This document shows, piece after piece, positions 54,758 through 64,000 of a stretch of 64,000 nt of DNA (the stretch's first letter is position 1; each line of letters begins with the position of its first letter). The translations under genes were made by a program, and so were the position numbers. Location of the stretch: NCBI RefSeq assembly GCF_027925385.1, contig NZ_AP027142.1, positions 1,780,001 through 1,844,000 of the forward strand, written 5' to 3'. Under the pieces are notes generated by a model that made no database searches, was not told where the DNA came from, and worked only from the letters and a program-made list of their open reading frames with translations. The DNA is from Methylocystis iwaonis. Its GTDB lineage: Bacteria > Pseudomonadota > Alphaproteobacteria > Rhizobiales > Beijerinckiaceae.

Positions 54758-57103
54758 TTGAACCAGGATGCGGAGAAGCGCGTCGCACAGCGCGCCTTGG
54801 ATTACGGCATTGCGATTTTGGCGGTAGGGATCGCGGCGGCGGTGCGCGTAAAGCTCAGCGATCAGCTTCAGTCTCAGCCAATGGCGCCTTTCTTTCTTGC
54901 CGTCCTCTTCGCCGCAGCGGCTTCCGAGGCGGGCCCCGCGTTGCTCGCCACTGCGCTGTCGGCGGCGATCGCCGCATTTTTTTTCATGGAGCCGGTCGGC
55001 TCCTTCATGATCGCGCTCCCGGGCGATCACTTGCGCCTGGCGATTTTCATTGTGATCGGGCTCGGCATCGTGGCGTTGACACAGGCCAAGACCAGAGCGC
55101 GCAAGAGGGAGGTCGCGGCTCAAATTCAGCTCGCGCAGGCGCAAGCCGATGAAATCGCCCAAGCGGCGCGGCGGGAAGGCGCCACATTGCTCGGCGGGAT
55201 TCTCGACTCTTTGCCGCACCAGATTGCGGTGATCGACCAGGCGGGCGTGATTTTGGCCGTCAACGAACCCTGGAAGCGCTTCGCCCGCGAGAATGGTTTC
55301 GCGCCAAGCGCGACCTTCCTGGGCATGAATTATCTGGAAGCTATCCGCGGCGCTGCGGCGGCGGGGGACCGCTTCGCCAGCAAAGCTTTCGAGGGGCTTC
55401 GGGTGCTGCTCGCCGGTGAGCGGCGCGCGTTTACGATGGAATATCCCTGCCAGACGCCGGAAGGGACGTTGTGGTTCGTCATGAACGCCGCGCGGGCCGA
55501 TGGCGGAGCCGCCGCCGCCGTCGTCAGCCACACCGACATCACCGAGCGCAAACGCGCCGAGGAAGGATTGCGCGAGAGCGAGGAACGGTTTGCGAGCTTC
55601 ATGCGGCACTTGCCGGGGCTTGCATGGATCAAAGACCACGAGGGGCGCTACACTTACGCCAATTGCGCCGCCTTTCGCGTCTTTCCGGTCCCGCGCGAGC
55701 AGGTCTACGGCAAGACGGACGAGGAGATTTTCGACGCCGACGCAGCGCGTCAATTTCGCTGCCATGACGGAGAAGCGCGTGAGAGCAAATCCGGCATTAC
55801 GGCGATTGAGACGCTGAAGGAGACCGACGGCGTCGTCCATCACTTCCTTGTCAGCAAATTCGCTATCGCGGACTCCGAAGGCGCCGCCAAAGGCACAGGC
55901 GGCGTCGCGATCGACGTCACGGAACGCGAGGAAGCGGAGAAGCGTCTGCGTGAGGCGACCGAAAAGCTGCGCGAGGCGGACGCTTACAAGGACGAGTTTC
56001 TGGCGACGCTCGCGCATGAGCTGCGCAATCCGCTCGCGCCGATCCGCAACGCCGTGCATGTCCTGCGTCATGACGCGCTTGCCGCTTCGAGCAAGAGAGA
56101 TCGGGACGCGGCTCTGTTGTCGATGGTCGAACGGCAGGTGACGCATCTTGTGCGTCTCGTCGACGATTTGCTGGAAGTATCGCGAGTCACCCGTGGCAAA
56201 ATCGATCTGCGGAAACAGCGCGTCGATCTGGCCGACATTCTGCGGCAGGCGATCGACATGTCGAAGCCGATGATCGACGCCGGCGGCCATGTCTTCGAAG
56301 CCGACATTCCGGATGCGCCGCTCATTGTCGAAGGCGATTGTGTGCGCCTCACGCAGGTCTTCGCCAATCTTCTCAACAACGCCGCCAAATATACCGAGCA
56401 TGGCGGCTGGATCAGCCTTGCGGCCGAGCGGTTGGGCGCCGAGGCGCGCATCGTCGTCAAGGACAATGGCGTGGGCATTCCGGCTGAAATGCTGCCGCGC
56501 GTTTTCGATCTCTTCACGCAGATCGACCGGACCTTGGGACGCGCGCAGGGCGGCCTCGGCATTGGTCTGGCGCTCGTCAAGCATCTGATACTGCTTCACG
56601 GCGGCTCGATCGAGGCGCAGAGCGAGGGGCTCGGGCAGGGCAGCGCCTTCATCGTGCGCCTGCCCGCGCTGTCAGCGCCCGCCGCAGAAGCGCGCGAGCA
56701 GGGGGCGGCTTTCGACACGATGCGCACGAGTCTGCGCATTCTCGTCATCGACGACGATCGCGACGTCGCCGACAGCCAGAAGGCGTTGCTGGAAATATCC
56801 GGCGCGAGCGTGCGCGTCGCTTACAGCGGCGCTGCGGGAGTCGCGGCCTTGTCCCTGTTCAAACCGGATTTGGTCCTGCTCGATCTCGGCATGCCCGAGA
56901 TGGACGGCTACGAGACGGCGCAACGCATCCGCGCGCTGCCGGAGGGACGCAGCGTCAAGCTCGTCGCGCTGACCGGATGGGGGCGCGAGCAGGTCTTTCA
57001 ACGCGCGCGCGCCGCGGGATTCGATCTGCAGATTACCAAGCCGGCCAGCCTGGAGGCGCTCGGGGAGGCGCTCGAAGAGACGGCGTGCCTTGCTCAGCGC
57101 TGA
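54758..57103 (+). CDS. hybrid sensor kinase: DUF4118-PAS-PAS-HisKA-ATPase-receiver
   Basis: A 781-residue membrane kinase. Start choice is uncertain: TTG at 54758 has GGAGCGGACGG upstream, while the longest frame begins at TTG 54731. A four-helix DUF4118 (KdpD-like) membrane domain covers the first ~110 residues, then two PAS domains, a HisKA domain with phospho-His420 (ATLAHELRNPLAPIRN), an ATPase (NLLNNAAKYTEHGG; DNGVGIP; GLGIGLALVK) and a C-terminal receiver with DDD and the phosphorylated Asp in LLDLGMPEMDGYE. Phosphate is relayed internally; no output domain is present. Confidence 0.92.
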   Translation: MNQDAEKRVAQRALDYGIAILAVGIAAAVRVKLSDQLQSQPMAPFFLAVLFAAAASEAGPALLATALSAAIAAFFFMEPVGSFMIALPGDHLRLAIFIVIGLGIVALTQAKTRARKREVAAQIQLAQAQADEIAQAARREGATLLGGILDSLPHQIAVIDQAGVILAVNEPWKRFARENGFAPSATFLGMNYLEAIRGAAAAGDRFASKAFEGLRVLLAGERRAFTMEYPCQTPEGTLWFVMNAARADGGAAAAVVSHTDITERKRAEEGLRESEERFASFMRHLPGLAWIKDHEGRYTYANCAAFRVFPVPREQVYGKTDEEIFDADAARQFRCHDGEARESKSGITAIETLKETDGVVHHFLVSKFAIADSEGAAKGTGGVAIDVTEREEAEKRLREATEKLREADAYKDEFLATLAHELRNPLAPIRNAVHVLRHDALAASSKRDRDAALLSMVERQVTHLVRLVDDLLEVSRVTRGKIDLRKQRVDLADILRQAIDMSKPMIDAGGHVFEADIPDAPLIVEGDCVRLTQVFANLLNNAAKYTEHGGWISLAAERLGAEARIVVKDNGVGIPAEMLPRVFDLFTQIDRTLGRAQGGLGIGLALVKHLILLHGGSIEAQSEGLGQGSAFIVRLPALSAPAAEAREQGAAFDTMRTSLRILVIDDDRDVADSQKALLEISGASVRVAYSGAAGVAALSLFKPDLVLLDLGMPEMDGYETAQRIRALPEGRSVKLVALTGWGREQVFQRARAAGFDLQITKPASLEALGEALEETACLAQR

Positions 57104-57148
57104 AGCATCTGTTGTATCGGGCGCCGCGCATTCAGGGCCGTGTGCGCG

Positions 57149-57325
57149 TCAATCCAGATTCTGGTCGGGATCGGCGAGCCAATATAGGGCGCAGAAACCC
57201 GCCGTGATCAGCCCGACGCCGAGCAGGGAGACGCTCAGGCCTTCGTGGGGCGTATAGAAGCTCATGATTGCTGAGATGAGGCCGGCAATCGCCACGATCA
57301 ACGGCTTCGGACTGCGCTCGTCCAT
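57149..57325 (-). CDS. 58-residue small membrane protein
   Basis: Two hydrophobic segments (KPLIVAIAGLISAIMSFY and SVSLLGVGLITAGFCALYWL) connected by a short loop. The ribosome-binding site is weak. A longer in-frame reading upstream is Arg-rich and unlikely. Confidence 0.5.
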   Translation of the reverse strand: MDERSPKPLIVAIAGLISAIMSFYTPHEGLSVSLLGVGLITAGFCALYWLADPDQNLD

Positions 57326-57512
57326 GTCGGAATCCGCTTCATGCAAAAGGAGACAGCCTGTCAGGCTGACGGGTAATGGGCTCCTTATCAAGTTGTGAGA
57401 AATACGTAGAGGCAGCCCGGAGGTGTTGGAAACTTTCACCAGACTCGCAGGCCGCGCTCTGTGCTTTCGACGACGACGCAGACCGCGGGGCGGGTTCAGC
57501 GCAAGTATGCGC

Positions 57513-57881
57513 CTAGTTCTGAGCCAGGAATTCATCCGAGGCTTTGAACTCCTCGAGGGTCCATCCGCGCTCGGCCATAACAGACCTCACCCATTGCGGT
57601 GGGTGCGGGCCCCTTCCTGACCAGGCGTCGCCGCTTACGTGATTCTTGAATTTCGCCAAGCGTGGCTTTGGAGATTCGGTCGGCGCATCATCTCGTGGGC
57701 CGTCCGCCTCGAACTCCGGGAATATGTCGCCTAGACCCAATCCGGCCTGTCTGAGCTCTTCTTCGATTTTGGCTCTCAGGCGCTCTTTAACTGCCTCCTT
57801 GCGCCGAGCCACCTCTTCTTGGGCTCGGTGGATCAGAGACAAAAGCTCCAAATCCGACAAGTTGGCGAACTCGTCGCGCAT
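57513..57881 (-). CDS. H-NS-family nucleoid protein
   Basis: A 122-residue protein; the ATG at 57879-57881 has a strong GGAGGT site. An N-terminal coiled coil (DLELLSLIHRAQEEVARRKEAVKERLRAKIEEEL) mediates dimerisation. The C-terminal domain carries the H-NS-type motif GDAWSGRGPHPPQWVRSV. In the usual core WSGRGRxPxWV, the AT-hook arginine after GRG is replaced by Pro-His here, so DNA affinity may differ. H-NS proteins bind AT-rich DNA and silence genes. Confidence 0.85.
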   Translation of the reverse strand: MRDEFANLSDLELLSLIHRAQEEVARRKEAVKERLRAKIEEELRQAGLGLGDIFPEFEADGPRDDAPTESPKPRLAKFKNHVSGDAWSGRGPHPPQWVRSVMAERGWTLEEFKASDEFLAQN

Positions 57882-58090
57882 TCCATGACCTCCAGGACGT
57901 GTTTTGAGGGCGTCTCTACCGGAAACACGCTCGAAAACAAGACCCTGGCGGACTTGAGGGATTGAGGAGGGCGAGGGCATCCGTAACAGGAGCGCGTCGC
58001 GCTGACTTTCGTCAGCCCCTCATCTTGTTTTTATCGAATAATTCTGGAAGGGACTTTTGGCGAAGCGCCGATTGTCTCGTGCTCAGAAAC

Positions 58091-58166
58091 TGGTGCCGGT
58101 TGAGGGATTCGAACCCCCGACCTACTGATTACAAATCAGTTGCTCTACCAGCTGAGCTAAACCGGC
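58091..58166 (-). tRNA. tRNA-Thr (UGU)
   Basis: On the minus strand GCCGGTTTAGCTCAGCTGG begins a complete cloverleaf. The anticodon loop TTTGTAA gives anticodon TGT; the T-arm is GGTTCGAATCC, and the gene ends GCCGGC-A-CCA with CCA encoded. Confidence 0.95.
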
Positions 58167-58205
58167 GTTCCCTGCCGCATTTAATCCCCCAACCCTGCCG
58201 TAAGG

Positions 58206-59084
58206 TCAATCCCGCGCCGCGTCGCGCAGGCGTAAATGCGCGACGCTCAGCGCGGCGGCGCAGGCGTTGGAGACGTTGAGGCTCTTGATCGGGCCGGGAA
58301 GATCGAGCCTCGCGATGAGGTCGCATCGCTCGCGCGTCAGGCGGCGCAGGCCCTTGCCCTCGGCGCCGAGCACGAGCGCCAAAGGTTTCGCCAGCGGGAT
58401 GGTTTCGATGGGCTCGGCGCCTTCCGAATCGAGGCCGACGACGCTGTAGCTGCGCTCGCGCAACTGGTCCAAGGCGCGCGCGAGATTGACAACCGAGACG
58501 ATCGTCACATGCTCCAGAGCGCCGGAGGCGGCCTTGGCCAGGACGCCGGTGAATTCCGGACTATGGCGCTCAGTGACGATCAGCGCGTCGACGCCGAAGG
58601 CGCAGGCCGTGCGCAGGATCGCGCCGACATTATGCGGGTCCGTGATCTGGTCGAGGGCCAGCACCACGCCGCTTGTAGAGACAATGTCGGCGATGTCGGC
58701 CTCCGGCAATGGCCGGGCCTCCAGTAATAGTCCCTGATGGACGGCCTCTTCGCCGAGATGGCGGGAGAGGTCGCGCGCGTCCACGAGGCGCGGCTCCAGG
58801 CCCGCCGCTTTGGCGAGATCGGCGATCCGGGGCAGGGCGGTCTCGGTTGCGTAAAGAGCGAGCAGCTTGCGGCGCCCGCCTTTGAGCGCCTCGCGCACGG
58901 CATGGGCGCCGTAGAGCGTGACCAGATCAGGCGAGGCCGAGCGAAACGGGCCGCGTTGCGGCTCGGGCCGCGGGCGCGGGGCCGGCCGTTCGCCTCTCGG
59001 GCGCTGATCGTTCGGACGCTCGCCTCTTGCGCGCTCTCTCGGTTCGCCTCTTGCGCGCTCCTTTGGCGGCGGACGGCGGCTCAT
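58206..59084 (-). CDS. rlmB: 23S rRNA 2'-O-ribose methyltransferase (TrmH/RlmB family)
   Basis: A 292-residue SpoU-class methyltransferase. The first ~48 residues are Arg/Pro-rich and disordered. Then come the substrate-binding domain ([19 protein letters not shown]) and the SPOUT knot with motif 1 ([21 protein letters not shown]), motif 2 ([13 protein letters not shown]) and motif 3 ([19 protein letters not shown], here [18 protein letters not shown]). The Asn and Arg needed for activity are present. It overlaps the ispE stop (ATGA). Confidence 0.93.
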   Translation of the reverse strand: MSRRPPPKERARGEPRERARGERPNDQRPRGERPAPRPRPEPQRGPFRSASPDLVTLYGAHAVREALKGGRRKLLALYATETALPRIADLAKAAGLEPRLVDARDLSRHLGEEAVHQGLLLEARPLPEADIADIVSTSGVVLALDQITDPHNVGAILRTACAFGVDALIVTERHSPEFTGVLAKAASGALEHVTIVSVVNLARALDQLRERSYSVVGLDSEGAEPIETIPLAKPLALVLGAEGKGLRRLTRERCDLIARLDLPGPIKSLNVSNACAAALSVAHLRLRDAARD

Positions 59085-59947
59085 CGCAGCGCCGCCGTTT
59101 TCACCCACCATTCGGGATGTTGCGTCCGAATGGCGCGGGCGGCTCTGGCGGCTGCTTTGGGCGTCGAAAAGATCGCGAAGCATGTGGCGCCCGAGCCGGA
59201 CATGCGCGCGAGCTTGCAACCGCGAGCGGCGCGCAGCACGGCCAGCGTATCGACAATGACCGGCGCCTGAAGGCAGGCCGGGTCTTCGAGATCGTTGCGA
59301 CCCCTCGATAGCAAAGCCAGAAGCTCCAATGCAGGGGCGCCGTCGCCGACGATCGGATGGGCGGCGGCCTCGACGCGCTCGCCGGGCTGAAGGCCGAGGC
59401 GCGCGAAGACCGGGCGCGTCTCCACCGGCACGCCCGGATTGACCAGCACGGCCGGAAGCAGCGGCAGGCGCAGCAGCGGACCAAGCGATTCGCCGGCTCC
59501 GCGCATCATCCGGGCCTGGCTGGCAAGGCAGACCGGCACGTCCGAGCCCGTGACTCGGGCGGCGTCGTAGAGGCGCGGATCGTCGGCTGTCAGCCCATTG
59601 CCGCGGGCCAGAAGCCGCAGCGCCGCCGCGGCGTCGGAGGAGCCGCCGCCGATTCCGGCCGCAACGGGGAGACGCTTCTCCAAACGGAAGGCGCCGAGGG
59701 TCAGCCCTTCGACTCGCTCGGCCAGATTGCGTGCGGCGCGCAGGACGAGATTGTCGTCGCCCGCGCCGGCGGCCGGGGCCGTGGGGCCGGAAACTTCGAG
59801 CGAGAGAGCGTCGCCGGGAGACAAAGACAGCGTATCGCCCGCGCCGCTAAACACGACGAGGCTTTCGAGCTCGTGATAGCCGTCGTCTCTGCGGCCGAGA
59901 ATATGAAGCGTAAGATTGATCTTCGCGGGGGCGCGCGTCACCAGCAT
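59081..59947 (-). CDS. ispE: 4-diphosphocytidyl-2-C-methyl-D-erythritol kinase
   Basis: A 288-residue GHMP kinase of the MEP isoprenoid pathway. The substrate loop [24 protein letters not shown], the ATP loop [15 protein letters not shown] and the final [12 protein letters not shown] motif are intact. Translationally coupled to the downstream methyltransferase gene. Confidence 0.96.
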   Translation of the reverse strand: MLVTRAPAKINLTLHILGRRDDGYHELESLVVFSGAGDTLSLSPGDALSLEVSGPTAPAAGAGDDNLVLRAARNLAERVEGLTLGAFRLEKRLPVAAGIGGGSSDAAAALRLLARGNGLTADDPRLYDAARVTGSDVPVCLASQARMMRGAGESLGPLLRLPLLPAVLVNPGVPVETRPVFARLGLQPGERVEAAAHPIVGDGAPALELLALLSRGRNDLEDPACLQAPVIVDTLAVLRAARGCKLARMSGSGATCFAIFSTPKAAARAARAIRTQHPEWWVKTAALR

Positions 59948-59988
59948 CGTACCCCGACCTCCGCTTTAGGGTTATCGCGGAGCTTCTT

Positions 59989-60063
59989 TGGAGCGGGCGA
60001 AGGGATTCGAACCCTCGACCCCAACCTTGGCAAGGTTGTGCTCTACCCCTGAGCTACACCCGC
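59989..60063 (-). tRNA. tRNA-Gly (GCC)
   Basis: On the minus strand GCGGGTGTAGCTCAGGGG starts the cloverleaf; the anticodon loop contains TTGCCAA (GCC), T-arm GGTTCGAATCC, and the end CGCCCGC-T-CCA with CCA encoded. Confidence 0.95.
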
Positions 60064-60234
60064 ATCCGTCGCTTCGGTTTCGCGCGTCGCGTCGCCGTCG
60101 CAGGGGTCTTATGCAACAAACGATCTGGCTTTGCAACAGGCGGCGTCACGAAAATTACAAGCCTGTGGATGGCTGAGAAAAATCTTTTGTTTTCAGTTTG
60201 ATGCGTCTTTCGTGTCGCCGGGACGCGGTCAAAA

Positions 60235-61662
60235 TCAAAGCCACCAGGCGCCGAAGATGATCGTTGCGACAGTCAGCGGCGCGCCGATCTTGAAATAGGT
60301 CCAAAAGCCGATCTCGACGCCTTGAGTCCGAGCCCTTTGCGCGACGATCAGATTGGCGACAGAGCCGAGCAAGGTGAAGTTGCCCGCAAGGGTCGAGGCC
60401 ATGGCGACAATCAGCCAGGACCTTTCCGGATCGCCTGCGCGGGCGACGAAGGGTTTCAGGACCAGGACCGCTGGGACGTTGCTGACGATATTCGAGAGAC
60501 CGGCGGTAATCGCCGAAAGGACGAATGGCGCGCCGAGATCGAAACGCCCGACCGCAGCCACCACCTCGGGCGTCACCACGGTCTTCTCTAAGCCGGCGAC
60601 GACGATGAAGAGACCGACGAACATGAGCAGCAATGGCCAGTCGATCTCCTGGTAGACCTTATCGGCCTTGACCTTGCGCGTGAGCAGCAGGACCGCGCCG
60701 CCGACGATTGCGACCTTGGCGACGGGCTGCCCGGCAAAGAACAAAACCATCATGACGAGCGTCACCACGACGGATTTGGCAATCAAAGCTCCGTGGTAGC
60801 GCGTCGGCGGGGAGGGCAAGCTCAGCAGGCGCTCGCGCGTCAGAAATTCGCCCCGGTACGCCAGCGTGAGGAACAACACGCACAGCAGCAGCCCGAAGAG
60901 CGCCACTGGCCACAAGGCGCCGGCGAAAGTCCCGTAGGGAATGTGCGAGAACGCGCCGATCATCATGTTCTGCGGATTGCCGGTGATCGTCGCCGCGCTG
61001 CCGACGTTGGAGGCGAGGGGGATCGCCAAAACATAAGGGACAGGGTCGCGCTTCAGCCGCTTCACGAGCTCCACGACGAGCGGCGTCATGACGAGGCAGA
61101 TCGTGTCATTGACCAGGAAGGCCGAGAAGGAGCCGGAGACCAGGACGATCGCGATCAGCAGCAGCAGCGGATGGCCGGCGCGCGCCACGACCCAGTCGCT
61201 GACCAGCCGGAAGAAGCCCGAGAGGCGAAGATTGGCCACTACGATCATCATGCCGAGGAGAAGCGTGATCGTGTCGAAATCGACGGCGCGATAGGCCTCC
61301 TCTAGCGGCAGGACGCCTAAACCCACCATGAGGCTGGCCCCCACGAGGGCCGCGCCGGCGCGATCGAGCCGCAGGCCGGGAAATTTGCCGATGGCGATGA
61401 CGAGATAAGTGCCGAGAAAGACGAGAATCGCGAGGATCGTCTTGCCATTGGCCCAGGTCACGAGCGCGTCGGCGCCGGCGTTTTCCTCTCCTGCCAATGA
61501 TCGCAGGGCCCATTGGCCGATCTTGCCGATGATTCCGACCGCCACGGCGTAGAGCAGCGCTCCGAGGGTGACGAGCGCTACGGCCAGGAGGGCGGTCGCG
61601 AGCCCGCTTTTTTGGCTCGTCGGTGGTTGATCCATTTCCTCGGCTTGTAGGGGCCGAGTCAT
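60235..61662 (-). CDS. SLC13/ArsB-type anion transporter
   Basis: A 475-residue permease of the ion-transporter superfamily (citrate/ArsB/NhaD-like) with about twelve helices. Characteristic are the two pore repeats: FLVNDTICLVMTPLVVEL with ASNVGSAATITGNPQNMMIG, and LSNIVSNVPAVLVLKP with LAGNFTLLGSVANLIV. Substrate could be arsenite, sodium/proton or a dicarboxylate; it cannot be decided. ATG at 61660-61662 with GGAAG; a second ATG nine codons later is possible. Confidence 0.88.
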   Translation of the reverse strand: MTRPLQAEEMDQPPTSQKSGLATALLAVALVTLGALLYAVAVGIIGKIGQWALRSLAGEENAGADALVTWANGKTILAILVFLGTYLVIAIGKFPGLRLDRAGAALVGASLMVGLGVLPLEEAYRAVDFDTITLLLGMMIVVANLRLSGFFRLVSDWVVARAGHPLLLLIAIVLVSGSFSAFLVNDTICLVMTPLVVELVKRLKRDPVPYVLAIPLASNVGSAATITGNPQNMMIGAFSHIPYGTFAGALWPVALFGLLLCVLFLTLAYRGEFLTRERLLSLPSPPTRYHGALIAKSVVVTLVMMVLFFAGQPVAKVAIVGGAVLLLTRKVKADKVYQEIDWPLLLMFVGLFIVVAGLEKTVVTPEVVAAVGRFDLGAPFVLSAITAGLSNIVSNVPAVLVLKPFVARAGDPERSWLIVAMASTLAGNFTLLGSVANLIVAQRARTQGVEIGFWTYFKIGAPLTVATIIFGAWWL

Positions 61663-61918
61663 CGTCTTCCGTATCAATCCCAACACCGCTTTAAATTTCG
61701 AATTTGCAGATTCGCGGTCTGGCCGCATGCAACGCTGCATTGCCGCTACCATAACGGCAAGACGCTAAGTTCTCGCCTTACGCCGCAACCGGGTAGGACG
61801 CAGACCTTAGTCGCTTTGGCTCGACGCCTAGGCGATAGCGCTCAGTTGAGCTGCGGATGTTGGCGAGAAATCAGGCAGGAACTGGCGTCGGGACGGGTCG
61901 GGGGCGTCGCGGCGCGAA

Positions 61919-61996
61919 TGGTCGGAGTGGCGGGATTCGAACCCACGACCCCTTGTCCCCCAGACAAGTGCGCTAACCGGGCTGCGCTACACTCCG
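61919..61996 (-). tRNA. tRNA-Pro (GGG)
   Basis: On the minus strand CGGAGTGTAGCGCAGCCCGG opens the cloverleaf. The anticodon stem CTTGT/ACAAG holds loop CTGGGGG (anticodon GGG). T-arm GGTTCGAATCC, acceptor end CACTCCG-A-CCA with CCA encoded. Confidence 0.95.
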
Positions 61997-62101
61997 ACTG
62001 GCCGCCCTTATAGAGAGGCGACGGCCCGGTTGCAACGGGATGTGACATTTTGCCCCCCGGGAAGATCGATCGACCGCGCGGGCCCATGGTTTCCGGGCGG
62101 T

Positions 62102-62815
62102 TCAGCGCCGGGTCAGATTGAGCAGCCGCTTGCATTCCTCGATCTGCGCCAGCGCTTTGCGCAAAATTTGCGCCTGTCCCTGGTCCTCGCGGCGAGTGAC
62201 GACCACTGGCGCATGGAAGACGGGGCGCGGCGCGGGCGCGGTGAAGGCGTCGGTAAACGGGGAGCCCGGGGGAAGAATTTCAATGATCGCCTCTGAGCCA
62301 CGCGCTTCGACAGCCTCCGCCGCGGGCAGGGCGCTTGCCGTCGCTTCTGACGGCTCGGGCTCCGGGAAGTCGAGCGTCTCCTGCAGCGTGACCGGCGGCG
62401 GGGCTGGCGCCATCTCCGGCGGCGCAGGTTCGGCGCGGGCGGCGGCAGGCTCCCGAGCGGGCGGCGCGGGCGCCGGCGATTCGTCGCTCTGCCGCCGACG
62501 CGCGTCGGCGAGAACGCCCTCGACGCCTTGCTCGGCGAGAATGCGCTGAACGCCCTTGATCGTGTAGCCTTCGCGATACAGCAAATGCCGGATCGCTTCG
62601 ACGAGCTCGATGTCGCGCGGGCGGTAGAATCGCCGTCCGCCGGCGCGCTTCACGGGATCGATCTCCTTGAAGCGCGTTTCCCAGAAGCGCAGCACATGTT
62701 GCGGCAGGTCGAGATATTCCGCGACCTCGCCGATGGTGCGCAGCGAGGCCATCTCTTCCCGTGTCAACGCGCCTCTGCCGGCCACCTTTGCTCCCCCGAT
62801 CGAAAGAGCGTTCAT
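62102..62815 (-). CDS. MerR-family transcriptional regulator
   Basis: A 237-residue regulator. The MerR winged helix (residues 22-95) reads [47 protein letters not shown], with a degenerate effector part and a long Pro/Ala/Glu-rich region, ending in a conserved helix ([17 protein letters not shown]). This type is normally encoded just after ihfA in Hyphomicrobiales and followed by tRNA-Pro. Here the tRNA-Pro neighbour is kept but ihfA is 38 kb away. Confidence 0.9.
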   Translation of the reverse strand: MNALSIGGAKVAGRGALTREEMASLRTIGEVAEYLDLPQHVLRFWETRFKEIDPVKRAGGRRFYRPRDIELVEAIRHLLYREGYTIKGVQRILAEQGVEGVLADARRRQSDESPAPAPPAREPAAARAEPAPPEMAPAPPPVTLQETLDFPEPEPSEATASALPAAEAVEARGSEAIIEILPPGSPFTDAFTAPAPRPVFHAPVVVTRREDQGQAQILRKALAQIEECKRLLNLTRR

Positions 62816-62945
62816 TCTTACACTCGAAGCGCGTCCTATCAGCCTAAAATCCGGCGCTTCGCAGGCGCCGCGCGCTGCTAGGTGTGGACAAGCGTCTTCG
62901 GCATCCCTTAAGTGCCGAGGCAGAGGAACCCTTGAGGCGAGCGAC

Positions 62946-64000
62946 ATGGAAGATTGGCTTCTCTTTCCGCATCCCGTGCCCGAGGTGAGGCATCGCGCGA
63001 CAGAGGAAAACGCCGTCGCGGTGCGCAACTGGCTCTGGATTGTCGCGGGCCTCGTCTTTCTGATGGTCATCGTCGGCGGCGCGACGCGCTTGACCGAATC
63101 GGGCCTCTCCATCGTCGAATGGAAGCCTGTGACCGGCGCCATCCCGCCGCTGACCCAGCAGGAATGGATTGCGGCTTTCGAGGATTACAAGAAGATCCCG
63201 CAGTACAAAGAGCTGTTTCCGGACATGGACCTCGCGGGATTCCAATACATCTACGCCTGGGAATGGGCGCACCGCTTGCTCGGGCGCCTCATCGGCGTGG
63301 TCTTCGTGGTTCCGCTGATCTGGTTCTGGGTGAAGGGCGCGCTTCCGTCCTCGGTGAAGCCGAAGCTCATCGGCATACTCGCTTTGGGCGCGCTGCAAGG
63401 CGGCGTCGGCTGGTGGATGGTCTCATCCGGCCTCGTGCATCGCACGGAAGTGGCGCAGGAGCGGCTCGCCATTCACCTGGTCATCGCGGCGTTCATCTTC
63501 TCCACCTGCCTTTGGGTCGCCGGTGGGCTCGGGTGGCGCAGGCCGTCGAGCGCGCATGACCATCCGGGGCGCCTGCGCGGGCTGGCTTTCGTTATTCTCG
63601 CGCTGGTCTTCGTGCAGCTCTTCATGGGCGGCATTGTCGCGGGGCTGCGCGCCGGGCTCGTGGAAAACACATGGCCGCTCATTGCCGGCGCCTTCATTCC
63701 GCCGGCCGATGTTCTCTTCCCCAAAGACCCCTGGTGGGCGAATATTTTCGAGACGCCGCTCACGGCGCAATTCTTCCACCGCATGATCGCTTATCTGATC
63801 TTCATCCTCGCGGCGCTGCATCTCGGCGACGCGCTGATGAACGCCGGCGGCAGAGCGCGCAGCGGCGCGGTCATCGTTTTCGGCCATGTCGTGGGACAGA
63901 TTGCGCTCGGCGTTGCGACGCTGCTGCTCGTCGAGCCGCCTTATGCGGGAACGCCGCATCTCCTTGTTGCGCTGGCGCATCAGGCGGTGGGCCTGGGCGT
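62946..64000 (+). CDS. ctaA: heme A synthase CtaA/COX15, 5' part
   Basis: 351 codons to the window edge; the 3' end is missing. It oxidises heme O to heme A for cytochrome aa3 oxidase. Several transmembrane helices are visible ([24 protein letters not shown] with the family motif [16 protein letters not shown]). The four conserved heme-binding histidines occur in [25 protein letters not shown] and ALAHQAVG. The frame begins [15 protein letters not shown]. Confidence 0.93.
   Translation, partial: MEDWLLFPHPVPEVRHRATEENAVAVRNWLWIVAGLVFLMVIVGGATRLTESGLSIVEWKPVTGAIPPLTQQEWIAAFEDYKKIPQYKELFPDMDLAGFQYIYAWEWAHRLLGRLIGVVFVVPLIWFWVKGALPSSVKPKLIGILALGALQGGVGWWMVSSGLVHRTEVAQERLAIHLVIAAFIFSTCLWVAGGLGWRRPSSAHDHPGRLRGLAFVILALVFVQLFMGGIVAGLRAGLVENTWPLIAGAFIPPADVLFPKDPWWANIFETPLTAQFFHRMIAYLIFILAALHLGDALMNAGGRARSGAVIVFGHVVGQIALGVATLLLVEPPYAGTPHLLVALAHQAVGLG

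Noticed and set aside
54725..56599. 624-codon open frame on the minus strand
   Set aside because: Antisense to the hybrid kinase with its HisKA, ATPase and receiver motifs; no recognisable domain in the antisense product.

Overview
The window is GC-rich chromosomal DNA of an alphaproteobacterium, almost certainly a type II methanotroph of the Methylocystis/Methylosinus group. The strongest evidence is an intact particulate methane monooxygenase subunit C gene (pmoC, 48.3 kb) whose sequence matches alphaproteobacterial PmoC as I recall it. Gene order (bamE / yceD-plsX-fabH-ihfA, rplM-rpsI, cvpA-purF) is also that of Hyphomicrobiales. This assignment rests on recalled families, not on a search.

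Layout. 0-5.6 kb: 3' part of a formaldehyde/alcohol dehydrogenase, a membrane protein, then an apparent nitric-oxide defence unit (truncated haemoglobin + flavin/2Fe-2S reductase, divergent from an NsrR-type regulator with a palindromic operator between them), two paralogous small secreted proteins and rnd. 5.7-12.8 kb: YbjQ, a TPR protein, an intact IS4-family insertion sequence sitting in a large palindrome, a peroxiredoxin and a giant AsmA/YhdP-like protein. 13-24.4 kb: porin, tyrS, acyltransferase, EcsC, a DUF992 protein with a natural poly-His tail, SDR, Uma2, purF-cvpA, radA, ihfA. 24.6-30.7 kb: fabH-plsX-yceD, bamE, a lytic transglycosylase, argC with a duplicated tail. 30.8-38.1 kb: accessory genes (flavodoxin, outer-membrane protein, an apparent YafY-GST fusion, cupin, DUF4239), then rplM-rpsI and an AbrB/PIN toxin-antitoxin pair. 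38.1-45.7 kb: glnK-amtB behind a sigma-54 promoter, a caspase-like protein lacking both catalytic residues, and a LuxR/LuxI quorum-sensing pair with a lux-box-like dyad. 45.9-52.4 kb: ftsH, orphan pmoC with a 35-codon follower gene, and several small membrane or secreted proteins. 52.9-64 kb: two sensor kinases, an H-NS-like protein, tRNA-Thr, rlmB-ispE, tRNA-Gly, an anion transporter, tRNA-Pro, a MerR regulator and the start of ctaA (heme A synthase).

Intergenic DNA carries several dispersed palindromic repeat families, here called A (MITE-like, about 165 bp), B, C, D and E. They recur in the window, mark places where conserved gene order is broken, and in one case (D) supply the end of argC. 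The most interesting items are the orphan pmoC with its small follower gene, the quorum-sensing locus with its candidate lux box, the predicted inactive caspase homologue, the NsrR-linked split NO dioxygenase, and the argC-tail/repeat-D duplication.
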